Source of the DNA: Dipylidium caninum
Taxonomy: Eukaryota; Platyhelminthes; Cestoda; Cyclophyllidea; Dipylidiidae
Direction of reading: 5' to 3'
Assembly: GCA_017562135.1 (NCBI GenBank)
Contig: QEYB01001046.1
Span: 5,084,001 to 5,148,000, forward strand
DNA: 64,000 nt
In this document: positions 51,801 through 63,391 of the stretch, piece after piece
How the letters are laid out: every line of letters begins with the position of its first letter
Position numbering within the stretch: position 1 is the stretch's first letter
Position numbers and translations under genes: made by a program
The notes under the pieces: generated by a model
What the model was told of the DNA's origin: nothing
Databases searched by the model: none
Seen by the model: only the letters and a program-made list of their open reading frames with translations

Positions 51801-54800
51801 TGGCCCGGCTGCGTCCGCCCGTCAGGGGCCCTGCCTCACCTCATCAGGCAGTTCTTTAGGCCAGGGCCACGTGTGTTAGTAGGCATTGGCGAAGAACCGT
51901 TGCACTTTCAACTGAATGCAAAAGTCTGGAATGGATGGGGGACCCGCGGGGAGACGAAAAGGCTCTGCCTGAGGCGCACTGGCCGGTGGCACGAGGAAAA
52001 TATCGCGAAAGCATCTTCGCAGCAACAGACTACACCCAAATACCGGCCCTTTTTGGGGTGATTTTGGCGGTTCCTTACTTCGGGCCAAAACAGATTTTTC
52101 GGACATCAAGTCACGTCTACTTTCGCCAAGGCCCATTAGCCGATGTCACTTTAACTCCTCTCAAGGGAGGTTGCCGTGTCTCTCGCCATCTTCTGCGGGA
52201 GTCACTGCATGGAAGGCGCTGAGCCGAACGCACCGGGCTGGGCGGGTTGGTAGGCGATGAGAGTGTACGCGGGGTTGCCCTGATGACTTGGGGCCGCCGT
52301 CGGCGCCGGCGCACCAGCAGCCGAGGCCGCCGCGGCCGCCTGGCCAAGCGCCTTGGCCAGATCGGCACGGCGGACGACCGGGTACTGCGGGTCAGCGGGC
52401 CGCTGGGGCGGGTGGGGAGGTGACACCGAGACGACCGGCGAGGAGGGTCTTCGGTTGTGTCACCGCAGCCACTCGCGTCCTCCGGCCGAGGCTGGCGCCA
52501 GCACCCGCTCCGACCACCACACCCGCCGTCGAGTGGACAGTGGGGATTCGCGAGGCAGAAGGGCCCCCCCCGCCGCCGCCGTCGCCGAGGGCAGGCACGC
52601 CTCCGTTGGCGAGCTGTGTGCCCCGTTTTGCCTCGGTTAAGGACTTGGGGACGGAGGACATCTGGTTCTTTGGCTCCCTCGTACCAGACGATTGAATTAA
52701 GTCGACTACACCAGAAGCGCCGGAAGCCTGTAATAAAAACGCGAATGTTGGGGCAATCCACAGCTCCTTCTCACAAACCCCATACGGAAATGAATTACCA
52801 GGGTTTCTCACCGAGACCACAAACTTCGGGCATATTTACTCCTTATGTGGCTCGCCTAGTTTGCGGTTGTGAATGCCTTCCGTCTCAAAAAGGCGACTTG
52901 ATGGAAAAGACGCGCAAAACCGGGCTTGGCAAATGGAAAGACGGGCGCGTGGGGAGACCAACGAATCACAGGGCAACCGACGACTTCGCGCCACCCGACC
53001 ACGACAGCCACGGGAGGAGACCCTCACGGCCGCCGTGACGACGGGGAACGGAACACTGGCAGCAGAATACCTGGAATGTCTTTTCTGTTTCACCCCTAGC
53101 GATTTCTCCAATTAGGGGGAGTTGATCAACAGGTTGGCTATCGCCTTGCCCGGTAGCCAAGGCGCTCTCACCGCCGCCAAATGCTCACACTTGGTGGGGC
53201 ACCTCAAAGCACCCAGCGCTCGCGCAGCCCTGAAACCCGCCCGTGACAGGTCTGCTTGAAGGGGAAAGGATTTTACCTCCCGCCCTCGGGGCAGTGTCTC
53301 GTGGCTGTGGTTTCACGTGGTCAAAATCAACCTAACCGGTGTGGGGAAAGTGATCGAATCTTCCTTCACTCCCTCTAGTCAACAGGACCGACGAAGTGAA
53401 TTGAGTTTTCCGGACTCTAGCACAATGGGTGGGAACAATGCTAAAACAACACTTTCGCTGGATGGCCAATTTTAACTCACTCTTATTCTCCACCTTCCTA
53501 AGGGACCAAAAGAAGCAACTTTGGTACAGACTTTGCTTCCATTCCTTACCGATTCATGTTCCATGCTCGCAGTTTTGTCAAATGTTCTGCGCTCTGCCCA
53601 CGGGGGCGTTGGCATTGAATGCGCATCCACGACGAGGAGAGGACGGTGGCCCACTCCAAGGCGAACGACAAAGACACAAGTGTTAAACGTCCGGTGAATA
53701 CAACAGACGGGGAACGCCCTACACTGCGCTGGAGCATGAGACAAGCTACTTTGGAGGGGTTCGAATCTAAGCTACCGGAACGGCTGTTTAACTTAAAAAA
53801 TAGTTTTTGAGTGAAATCGTGGAGAAGAGCATTGAATGTTGACAACCACCGTTTGTTTTCGCAAATCTTACATCTTAGCATACTGTGAGTTTTTTCTTGA
53901 ACAAAACGGCCACCAATTCGTAATGAATGTGTGATGCTGACAGGCGGTTACAAGGCCTCACGCCGAAGGCCCGTTGACACAACAGACTCAAATGAGAAAC
54001 ATGGTAGCGAATTCAAAATAATCTGGTTACATATTCCGACAGCTTACTTAATTACTCTTAGTCCATACAGGAAACAGCCAATTCGATGAACAAATTCCAG
54101 TGAGAATACAGCCCAAATCCGGAATATGGCAACATCTTTGGTGTTAATGCCTGTGCGGGCTAAGTCTCGCCCCGCGCTCCCCACTTTGACACGCCCATTG
54201 GACGCCACGAACGCGCGACGAAAACGTCTCTGAGTTCTGATTGGGTTACGGCGGGACGATTGATTGGCACCGCTGGCCAATCACGAGGCAGTTGCCCAAC
54301 TGCCTCCGCATTTTTGTGGGCGTGGGGGGTTAGGAATTTGAGCAAGTCAGCGGGTTCCATGCATCCGACGTCACTCTTGTGCACAACTCGGACGTTTATT
54401 TGTTTCAAACACTCTGTATATTCCCTTTCCTAGAGACTATAGGCTCAGTGCGGCTGGGCTTTATTTAACCTGTGTATTCAGAGGGGAAATATCAACAAAG
54501 TACCATATAAAGCACCTTTATGTAACAGTCCGTGGCCTCATTTAGATGATTCCATGAAATTTCCTCAACATTTTGACTATTGGTTCAAAATTTTTAATTA
54601 TATCTACAAAATCGTCAAAAGCATAAAGATATTTCAACCCTCCGGACGGTCCACAAATGAAATAATATACTCGAAAACCAACTTTATGTACTCGAGAACG
54701 TAGCTGTTTAGTTCCGCGTACGATGATCTCTGTTTATGGACGCGCTCCTCGATCGCGCATAAACATTTCTACTTACAAATTATAAGCAGCAAGTATTAAC

Positions 54801-57193
54801 CAGGCAAAGGAGAGTGTAAGAACTTCGACACGATCATTATAAGCAGGATCAACAGAAAAGTGAACTAATACTGTTCTACAAAGAGCGTTTAGTTCTTTTT
54901 CAATCTGAGGAGTAATGCATTTCATAGCCTATTTCATATTACTCAGACGTATTGCGTGACAGCTTCACTTAACCGCACCATCCTCTGCGTGTTTGGATTG
55001 AAAAGGAAACCCTCACAGTTGTCCCACCTTCCAAATAAGGCGCCCCATTGATTAATTTGTAACTTGCGCTTCCGTCGTATCTGCAAACTGTTTTGTTATT
55101 GCATTTCGCAGCGTCCTCGGTAGTCCCACTGATGAGGATAAAATGCCAGAGGCGCGCATCTCTCAAGTACTCCGTCCTTTAGGTTAAGATTAGTGAAAAA
55201 TTTTCCTGAATTACCCTTCAAGGGTGTGTTATTCACACCCAGAGAAGACGTAAATTCCTCACACAAATGGCGCCGGCTCCATTTGATTGTTTTCCTCAGC
55301 CTCGTTCATAGGGCGTCTCCCAGTGGCGAACATTTTAAACCACATTCGATGATAAGTAAAGAGTCGTTGTGTAATATACCTTTCTAACATGCGTCTCGCC
55401 TATTAAAACTGCCCCGAGCCGCATTTCCCGAGAGGAATGAAGGACTTGGAATAGCAGACCATTCAAATCTTACCTACCATCATTGCATTCTCCTCAAGGA
55501 TGATTCTTTACTGGACGAAACCAAGTTCACAACGGGTAGAAACCCTCCTCTTCAATCCATCTGGGGAGTTGATGAATGCTTCTTTAGTTCCTCCCCAGTT
55601 GTTATTCTTCTGGTATTACTGAAGCCCTGCTTAATACTACTGTGCAAGTTTTACCGGTCATGAGTTATTTAAATTTAGTTTATATTGGAGCCCTTGTGGG
55701 GAATTTATGTCTCGGAGCATGGAACCTGTCCCTCCGCCGTCTGTTAATAGGCTGACTGCGCCCCCACAACACCCGCCTCTCCCCGCCCCCCACCGCCACA
55801 GGCGGCTGCATCAGGCTGGGGACGCGCTGACACTGTCCGACGGCTGGTTGTTGCCACTTCGTGCTAGCCTAAACCAATTTCCCCTACACGTGAGGCTCCC
55901 TTTTTGCACAACATTTGCCAAAACCATTTTCTTATCCTTTCGCAGTAGGGAATGAAAATAGCACTGACGGAATTCCCCAACTCCTGGGAAGGTTCCTCGT
56001 CAAGGCATGCCTCCGCCACTCATTTGACCTTTCTGCAGTAAAATGGACAGGTTGATGAGGCTGCCCGATGAGGTGGCGGCGTTTCTACAGACACAAGCCT
56101 TCGAAAGTGCAGTCGACAGTGGAGCGGTATGACAGGAGACGTTGTTCCGCACGCGCGTTGAGGGAGAGAAGAAATTCCCGACTGTATGTGGCGTCAGGTC
56201 GAACTTCTTTGGCAGCGGCCCCAATCAATCAAGCAGCTTTCTCTCCCTCTCCCTCTCCCTCATTCCTCCTCAACTCGCTCAACTCATCAATGCTCCTCGT
56301 TGTCCGATAGGGCGTTAAATAACATCCGATTGCAAGGAGAGAGGAAGTCGGCATGACTGAGTCCCCTTGACTGGGAGTTCGGCCAGGACGCACTCAACGA
56401 ACATTTGGACTTGCAGCAGAATTCGGGAGGGTGGGAATTGTGTAATCGGCTCATTTGCTGGGGGTGCACAGGAGGGAGGTTCACGGCCCGACTCAAATCC
56501 CCCACGGGAGTGTTCAGCCGGCCGCCAGGGCGTCATATGCACCGTGCGGCAGGCAGACCTGCCGAAATGTGCGTGGGGAAATTCTAGGATCTCGGAAAAG
56601 GATATTTGAAGTTTTCACCGCCAGCCAGCCTAATTGTCCGTGAATTTAGGGACGAAAATTACTGGGATGATATCACTGAATTTCCGCGAGAGTGGCACCT
56701 AAGTTCACGAAGCTTTTGGGGATTAGTTGGGAAACAATGTTAATTTGATGTGTTGGGAGGAGGTTTTCCGGCGAATCTAACTCACCCGGCAGAAGTGATC
56801 ACTTTTCTGGTTGTTCACGTCCGCCAAAACTCTTTCTCCTTGTCCAGAAGAAGAGGCGTCGGACTCAGTTCTTCGTCTGCACGTCTGGACGGGCGGGGAA
56901 GAGGAGGTGGCCGTGGCCAGACCCCCTTCTTTCTGGGGGCTGCTGTACCTGTGGCAGGCCCGAGGAAGCCGGCAAACTACGCCATTGTTGGCACAGCGGT
57001 TCGGCGAGGCGGTGGGCGTGGCCCCGGGGGAAGCAAAGTTTCTCAGGGAGTTGAGCAGTTGTTTAGCTCGGGAAGTTCGGGTATTGGAAGGTCGCTCGGG
57101 TTTATTCGCCAAGGAGACGTCATGAATGGGATTTTCCGTGATTGCCGTGGTAATGTGCTGGCCAGGTGAGGAGGACACGATTGTGTGCTTCAT
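45867..57193 (-). CDS. unrecognised multi-exon gene: low-complexity, Gln-rich, coiled-coil protein
   Basis: Ten or more exons chain in phase: 57193-56786 (with ATG), 52727-52464, 52402-52234, 51335-51214, 49602-49484, 49316-48932, optional 48603-48490, 48310-48179, 48102-47817, then 46474 to about 46000 and probably 45964-45867. The start MKHTIVSSSPG opens a 136-codon exon ending at the strong donor CCGG|GTGAGT. Middle exons are Gly-, Ala- and Gln-rich (SSHAFIQQHQIHQILQQHQQ). The exon at 49316 has a hydrophobic helix pair (NYLVTLFQVLISSGV). Exons at 48310 and 48102 form a coiled coil (SLIGQMADLEGVIEE). The exon at 46474 is basic then Pro-rich. The coiled coil faintly recalls the AIP3-like domain of SRCIN1/KIAA1217 or SH3BP5, but not enough to name it. 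One donor is GCAAGT. It could be two neighbouring genes; first- and last-exon links are the weakest. A candidate phase 1-1 exon at 56181-56029 does not fit the chain. Confidence 0.45.
47817..48310 (-). other. coiled-coil exon pair of the unnamed minus-strand gene
   Basis: Two adjacent exons (48310-48179 and 48102-47817) are the best-supported part of the gene. The first ends ATAGCT|GTGAGC; the second follows TTGTTACTTAG and ends TGTG|GTATGT. Both keep one open frame rich in Lys, Gln, Glu and Leu with heptad spacing: KKELQQVRAALSDLKREQ, then QLKKYERRKGLQQAHPFYD, then LEGVIEETGNDVL. The central HPFYD resembles the PY(W/F)E turns of SH3BP5, and the Q(M/L)xDLE..(I/V)E pattern resembles SRCIN1. 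Neither match is decisive. Confidence 0.55.
53110..56028. other. large intron or gap between first and second exons of the unnamed gene
   Basis: About 1.3 kb of this stretch (54.4-55.7 kb) is AT-rich and has no coding signal. A minus-strand frame at 54160-54408 begins in AT-rich DNA and ends in GC-rich DNA without family resemblance. A TRNA-like B box near 53757 was examined and discarded. Nothing else is supported. Confidence 0.5.
56241..56261 (+). repeat. CTCTCC hexanucleotide repeat
   Basis: Three and a half copies of CTCTCC on the plus strand. It is short, and lies next to a candidate minus-strand exon (56181-56029). Confidence 0.85.
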
Positions 57194-58536
57194 GACTCCC
57201 TTACGTCCGTGGCAGCATACTCTTGGCGCGGCATGCCCGCTCCTCGCCCGCCTAATGAGAGCACCCAGACGGCGACGGCAGGGATGCTTCGCCTTATCGC
57301 AGCGACGCCATTGGCTCCTTCGTGACCACTTAAATTTGGGCTTGGTTGTCATGGCAGACGGTCTTATCGCGAAAGATGTACGGCTAAATCTCGTTTGTCA
57401 GGCTAACGTAATCGAGACATCGCAGTGTCATACACTCGCAATCGCATTCCCCGGCCAAACCGTAAGGCGGCCGGCCGGGCCCGTGCACCGTCAAGCCGGA
57501 GGGCGGAGTGGGACACCGCGTGCGTAAGCGCCCGCTTTTCGGCGGTCTGCTCCCACCGGCCCGCTTGGGCGGTCTGAGGGGCGCGTGGCCCAAATGACAG
57601 TCGGTCTCATTTGGTTATATGGAGATTTGCAGTGGCGGTTCCTCTTTACGGCGGACCGCGTTCGCTTAGGGGACAAGTGGCCGGGGTGCACGGTTCAAGA
57701 AGGCGGCGAGGTGGGCATCGTTTCACAAGCCGAAGTGCGCCTCGGCAGTCGTCGACAGACTTGCGGGAGTGTGGGCCGATCTACTGAGGAAAATGAGCAT
57801 TGACAAGGCAGGGGTTCCACTCTAACCATCAGTCTCCTTAGAGTGAAATTGCCTTCTCGCTGTGAGGAAGGTATACTGAGTGTCACGCAGTATTCTTCTG
57901 CCAGAGTCTTGATTTTTTCCTCCCGTGTTCTGGCCGCCTGTTTTAGTCCGACCGGCATTGCTGCATGCGTGGGAGCGGGGCAACGCAGGGCCCGCAGAGG
58001 CCGCGGTCTAGCGGCTTAGTTGAAGAGGAGCACAGAACTGGTGACGGGGAAGGGGAACGCGGTCCAGGCACCGGCACGGGGAGATTCTCCACGCATTGTT
58101 GGAGTAATTTGAGCGAGAAAGGGCGAGTCTGGCAGATTTCCCCAAATGCAGGGGCGCCGTGTAGCGCAAGCGCCACAAGAGTCGCCGGCATTTGTCGTAC
58201 GCACGGGCCGAGCAAACGCGAAAATGATCCAACTAGTCTGATAACCACTGGAGCCATAAAAGGCTACCCATCATGGAAAAATACCTAGCGCCGATCATTA
58301 TTCATTTGATAATCTTTATGGGAAAATACGCTGCGAATCATCAAACGGCGTTCGGAGGGTAGGGTTCTGCGAAGTTAATTCATTGCTGGCAAATCAACAT
58401 GAAATGAATGGCTTTTCAGCTAATAAAGTTGTTCCCTACCTTCGAGTAGCGATATGTACGCATTAGGAGACGACGCCCTTTCGGCGCGGCGGAGGTGTTC
58501 CACGGCCGTCGGCGCGTGCGCACCCGCGCTGTGCCC

Positions 58537-58563
58537 GGGGCGGGGCGGGGCGGGGCGGGGCGG
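58537..58563 (+). repeat. (GGGGC)n run with G-quadruplex potential
   Basis: Five consecutive GGGG blocks separated by single C bases, then CGG. The pattern meets the classical G4 rule (four or more G-runs with short loops) with very short loops, so a stable quadruplex on the plus strand is plausible. A (CA)n tract begins 42 nt downstream. Confidence 0.9.
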
Positions 58564-58604
58564 CGCCACGCCTTCGCGGCGGGGCCCGAGGCGCCGCCCT
58601 TCAC

Positions 58605-58625
58605 CACACACACACACACACACAC
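58605..58625 (+). repeat. (CA)n microsatellite
   Basis: About ten uninterrupted CA dinucleotides, continued by CGCACC. Alternating purine-pyrimidine DNA next to a G-quadruplex motif; likely polymorphic in length. Confidence 0.95.
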
Positions 58626-60300
58626 GCACCCCTGTGTGAGATTCCCCACTCCACACTTGATGGTCCAACGAGTATTTCCTGTTAGTTTAATGGCGACACT
58701 ATAAAAGGCATTTCACTTACCAATCCCACGCTTTGACTCCGTTTGTGCACTTCCCACGCACAAATGAGTCAAGCACGTGGAAGACGCGACCGGAGCACAG
58801 AGGATTCAGAGCCCCGCGAAAAAAACTCGTTATCGTGAGCCAGTCAATCGGTTCTGGCGAGGTCTCCAACACGCAGGGGAGATCGCCCTTCGCCTGCCAC
58901 AAAACCGCGAGTAACTGTTGCCTGAGTCCAAGAATCGCGATCCACCAAGAAGCAACTAAGTTTTAAGCGCCTAACTCCTCGCTGAGCAGGGAAATTGAAA
59001 GATGCTTCTAACGGTTCTACTCATTTATATGTCTTCAAGGAAAAGGAAACTGTTTGGCAAATATGTGAAGCAGTGACAGTCATTGTGGAGGGAAATAGGG
59101 CAGCAGCGGCGAATTTAAAGGCCCTCGATGTTGTCGCATGGTGCCGCACTTTGGCCCTCGCCGTCCGTGCCAGAGGAGCCGACGTGCACGCAGAACCTCG
59201 CTACTGTACCTAAGTGGGGAAGGTGTCTTCGCTCGTTCTCCATCCGCTGGCCGGTGCCGAGCGCCCTCCGACACCATTACGCCGATGAGGCCGGCCGCCA
59301 ACGAACAAAGCAAAAGCATTTGATGCCTGAATTGCGTTGGCATCTAATACAACCTTGAGGTCAACTGGTAAACTCTGCATGGGGGAGATTGGTGGCACCA
59401 TTAACTGATGTAATGCAGATGCAAACTGTTACACGTTTGACACTCCTCCTTGTGGCACATTCACCAGGGAAAATAAGCACGAAAATCCGGAAATAGTTAC
59501 TTGTCTTTGGGGAACATTCTGTCCCCCGGCCATCCGAGGAAAGTCTGGCAGTGAGCAGCCCCCACATTCCAAGCGTGCGCACCGCGATGTCTGTGCGACA
59601 CTCGCATCGCCATCCACAAGGCGCTCTTCAGTAGGATGCTGCAATGAGAGGCCCCGTCCACTCCCTGGTGCGCGCAGCCACCGAGCACGGACAATCTGCG
59701 CGAAGGGACGCCTCAGAATCCCCAACGTGACACGCCACACCGGTCTGCCCAAGGAGAGGACTGGTCGGCTAAGGCGACCAGGCCTTGCAGCTTGTCAAAT
59801 GGGCACTTCAATCGCCACGAGGGAGAAGCATGACTTGGATGGTCGCCCGCACAGGCCAAACTCATGATGCCAGGGCGCCGTCTCTGTTATTCCGAGCAGA
59901 AGGAGTTTTATTAAACATGACGGTTCCCACTGAATTTCGAACACAGAGGAACGCAGAAGAGGGTGGCCATAACCGCCTGTGTGCGTAAGCAGAGGCTTCT
60001 TTCATTCACGAGGGTGGACACATTGCGGGGCGGGTGTGTGTGCTGTCGCCCCCAAATCTGGCGGTGGACAGGGGAGACGACCTCGGCGTTAAAGGTCAGG
60101 GCGCAATCCCGACGCCTCCGCAGGACTTTGCGCCCCCGCGCGCCTCCGCTCGGGAGTCCCGCTCGTGGCTCGACTCCACCGGGGGCGGCTTCCGCACCCA
60201 CCTGTGACCTGGCGCAAAGCCCCGCCCGCTTTTGGAATAAAACAAAACACAACTCCCCCTTACCGTCAATAAAATTTATTAGAAGACGTAATTGCCACGT

Positions 60301-61277
60301 TTAGTAATGGCCTCCTGCCAGCGTGAGGGCAATTTGTGTGACCCCCCTTTTCAAAGAAGATTCATCTTTTTGTGTGAACAATTGAAGCAGTGTTTGTTTG
60401 ATATCTTCTCCCTTACTGGATTTCTTGCCTTCCAACGAATTTTGTAAGGACACAAACAAGTGATAACGCGAGGGTGCCAAGTCGGGAAAATATGGCGGAA
60501 ACGGCAGAATTTCCCAGCCCATTTCTGCGACTTTCCGAGGAGTCCCCAAGGCAGCATGCGGCCAGGCATTACCGTGATGCAGTGCGATGCCCGTTCCTCT
60601 CGAACATAGCCGGCCCCATCTCCTGGACTGCTGTCTCTAAATAATCCGCCTGCTGGCACTACTTCTCCCAATGGAGCTTTTCGCTCGGTTTCCCAAGCTC
60701 ATACTGCAATGGTCCTCGAATGTCCCACCATACACACAAATTTAGTTTGAGGCGGGAGCGTTGGGTGTTCCGGGTTCACAATATGCCCTCTTCCTCATGG
60801 CTTTTTCACAGATAATCCACTTTTCATCCCCAATTGTCGGGCGGTTCACGAACGGCCGAGCACGCAGAGATGCGTACATGACAACTCGATCATCCGAATT
60901 CACCTGAATCTATTCACGTGGCACCCATCTTGGACATTTCCCCACTAATCCTGTCTTTCCAATATGGTTCGAAATGGTTTGTTGAGCTGGATTAAGCTTT
61001 TCTACGATCTCCGATGTTGTCAGAAAGGGGTATTTCTACAACATGGTCTCTTAACAACGCCGTCGTCAATCAAAGATGGTCGTCCAGAACGTGGCTTGTC
61101 AGGGAGGCCGAAATCACCTGTTCCAGATTTCTCGAACCACCTTCTGCCTGTCCCATCAGCGACTGCACATTCACCAAACACTTTCAATGAATTTCTACAT
61201 TCCTCTTTACCGTTCCTTCCTTGTCGAATTTCGTGTAAAATACTGTGGCACAAATGAACCCAGCCAGCAGCCTCCAC
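60301..61277 (-). mobile_element. decayed mariner transposase copy
   Basis: The N-terminal helix-turn-helix part is intact in one frame: LHEIRQGRNGKEECRNSLKV, RRWFEKSGTGDFGLPDKPRS, GRPSLIDDG. Frameshifts and stops follow. The first catalytic motif survives (TIGDEKWIICEKAMRKRAY), the second has Asp changed to Gly (HHGNAWPH), and the third is kept (PPYFPDLAPSRYHLF), followed by SLQNSLEGKKSSKGEDIKQT and KRGVTQIALTL. It is a nearly full-length but inactive element of a different subtype from the copy at 26.5 kb, judging by how the conserved blocks differ. Terminal inverted repeats were not securely found. Confidence 0.92.
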
Positions 61278-61319
61278 TTTGGACTAGTGCGAATGAGGTT
61301 TGCCCTAGTTAAAAGCACA

Positions 61320-63391
61320 CGTCAGTATGTAGGCATTAGGAGACACAAACAGAGGATGGTTACCTTGCAAGTTGGCATCGTTGGTGGCGTCCTCTGAGTA
61401 GCACATTGGTCAAATAGGACTTGCGGTGAGGACGGGCAACAGTGCTTTGCATTAGCTGTTGTCTAAACGTTAGGCAGAAAGGGACGATAACGAAAAAGCA
61501 TTGACGGCGACGTCAAAGCCGGTCGTCTATTCAAACAGTATTCAACATGAAAAGCCCACCTCTTCAATCCAGTGATTTTGATATTCAGGAGGGAGTTAAC
61601 TATGAGTTCGTGCAAAACATTTTGAGTTTTACTATGCGGTGTTATTTCTTGCTCGCCCAGCACATCCCGTTTCACAGTGACTTGAAAATTAACCTTGGTG
61701 CCCGCATACATGAAATAAAGTTGGCGAACCTCGCACCTTCGGAGGAGTGCAGTCCCGCCCCGTGAGCAGGTTCTCCCGGCCAACGCGCCGCCTCACCCCG
61801 CCTATTCCCCACTTCCCATATCTCTGCAGCAAGGCGTCGAGCTACTGGTTAAACATACACTTACTCTAATAAAAAACTACTTATTTGCCGCAACATGCTC
61901 CCTTCGCTAACACCTCTGCGCGCCCACGAATTCTTATGTGCCGTCTATTCGATGGACCACAACTTCAGTGTGTGGTCCGCCTCCCTGTCCTCAATGGCTT
62001 CAGACCGCGCAAATATTGCACGACACCGACGCCCTGCTTTCAATTAGCGGATACATATCAAGCATGCGCCCAACTTTCAAAACCCACAAACATCGATACT
62101 GAAATTGCGAAATCATATTTATTTCTTCAAATTACTTCGAGCAACTTTAGCCCAAGTCTTTTGGCATGAAATCTTCCAGACGGAATGGTTCTGCTTCGCG
62201 CAATGAGACCCGACTTCCGAGGTTTAAAAACAAACCCAATTGGTCAACGTTCCACTTAAGTACTTCTTTAAAATAGTCAAAAACAAGTTCGACGAACCTA
62301 AAAGAGAGAACTTTAAGGACTTCTAAGAAATGTCCCCCTCATCATAGCCTTTGCATTATTCTTAGATTTATTCTCAGCAAATATGACATGTCGGCCTTAA
62401 TCTCTGCCATGCGGCCCTCCTTTTCTCCGCAAAGGTCTCTCCAAAGGCATCAACCATTGATTTTGCTGATACACTCGAGCGAAACAAACACACCTCAACC
62501 GTACCAGATCACCCCCTCCCCGCAATTTACTACGCTTATTGCCTTTGCCACCTCTAACTAATTTAGCACTAGCACCTACGAAATCGAGACTATAAAGGTG
62601 AAAGTTTGAAACTATCATAATACGAAAGAAATAAATAAATAAGCTTCCAGCCTTATGACACATGCAGTGGTCCCTCTATCAATATTTTTATAAAAATGCT
62701 CATAATGGCATATACAAGTATTTTCCAATTCAGTATTATTTCAGTGATATGATGAGCCCGTTAATTAAGGTGTTAGGGCGCACTACCACCAGTTGAGAAG
62801 TGAAACGTAGCAATAAAGTCATAATAACGCTAGCAAGTCCAAATAGAAGAGAATAGGTTCCGGCGATTGCTTTACAGCTCGTCATCCGTCTCGGGTGAGC
62901 AGAACTGAGAAATTCTACTCGAAATGCTCTACACATTAAATTTGGAATCTAGACATAAATTCGACATTAGCGGTAAGAATATAAATTATTGCATGAAGTA
63001 AAATACTCCCTATCTATAAGCCTCAAAAAGGAGTACAGATATATGTAGGAATGTACAAAACAACCATCTGCGTCTGATTCGTAATAACGGCAACACAAAC
63101 ATTTACGCCCAGGTGAAAAATGTGCACGGTTTCTAAATCTAGGTCCACCGAACAAGTTCAGCTAAAGAAATGTTTTAAGAATTGATACCTAAGAATTTGG
63201 GAGAATTATAGACGCCCAAACAAGGAAGTAAAAAAGGATAAATTATATATTGCCATCTAAAGATAACTAAATTATATAAATAATCGCCGCGAAGTTTCAG
63301 CTTATCTTACCTGAGCAGGATGTGAGCATTTGCTGCCGCACCAGAGAGGTAGTGGGGATAGAAACGAGAGAAGACAAAGGATGGATATTAC
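61320..63391. other. AT-rich region between mariner and ZC3H3
   Basis: Mostly without coding signal. One possible minus-strand exon, 62589-62513, follows TTTCACCTTTATAG and reads GASAKLVRGGKGNKRSKLRG before a GT site. Just downstream on the same strand a short frame ends MVDAFGETFAEKRRAAWQRL then RPTCHIC and a stop. They may be remnants or the end of a small gene; I cannot name either. ZC3H3 3' untranslated sequence should begin just left of 63392. Confidence 0.4.

Larger units (their letters stand above)
57194..60300. other. GC-rich intergenic stretch
   Basis: Between the putative first exon of the unnamed gene and the second mariner remnant I find no gene. The block holds the G-run/CA repeat pair at 58.54-58.63 kb. 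If the unnamed gene is real, its promoter should be near 57.2-57.6 kb. Confidence 0.5.

Noticed and set aside
53730..53800. tRNA-like internal promoter box (GGTTCGAATC)
   Set aside because: The TPsiC arm does not pair, no acceptor stem can be folded around it, and no proper A box sits at the right distance.
59128..59358. Overlapping plus-strand ORFs near 59 kb
   Set aside because: No family likeness and no splice structure; GC-rich background explains them.
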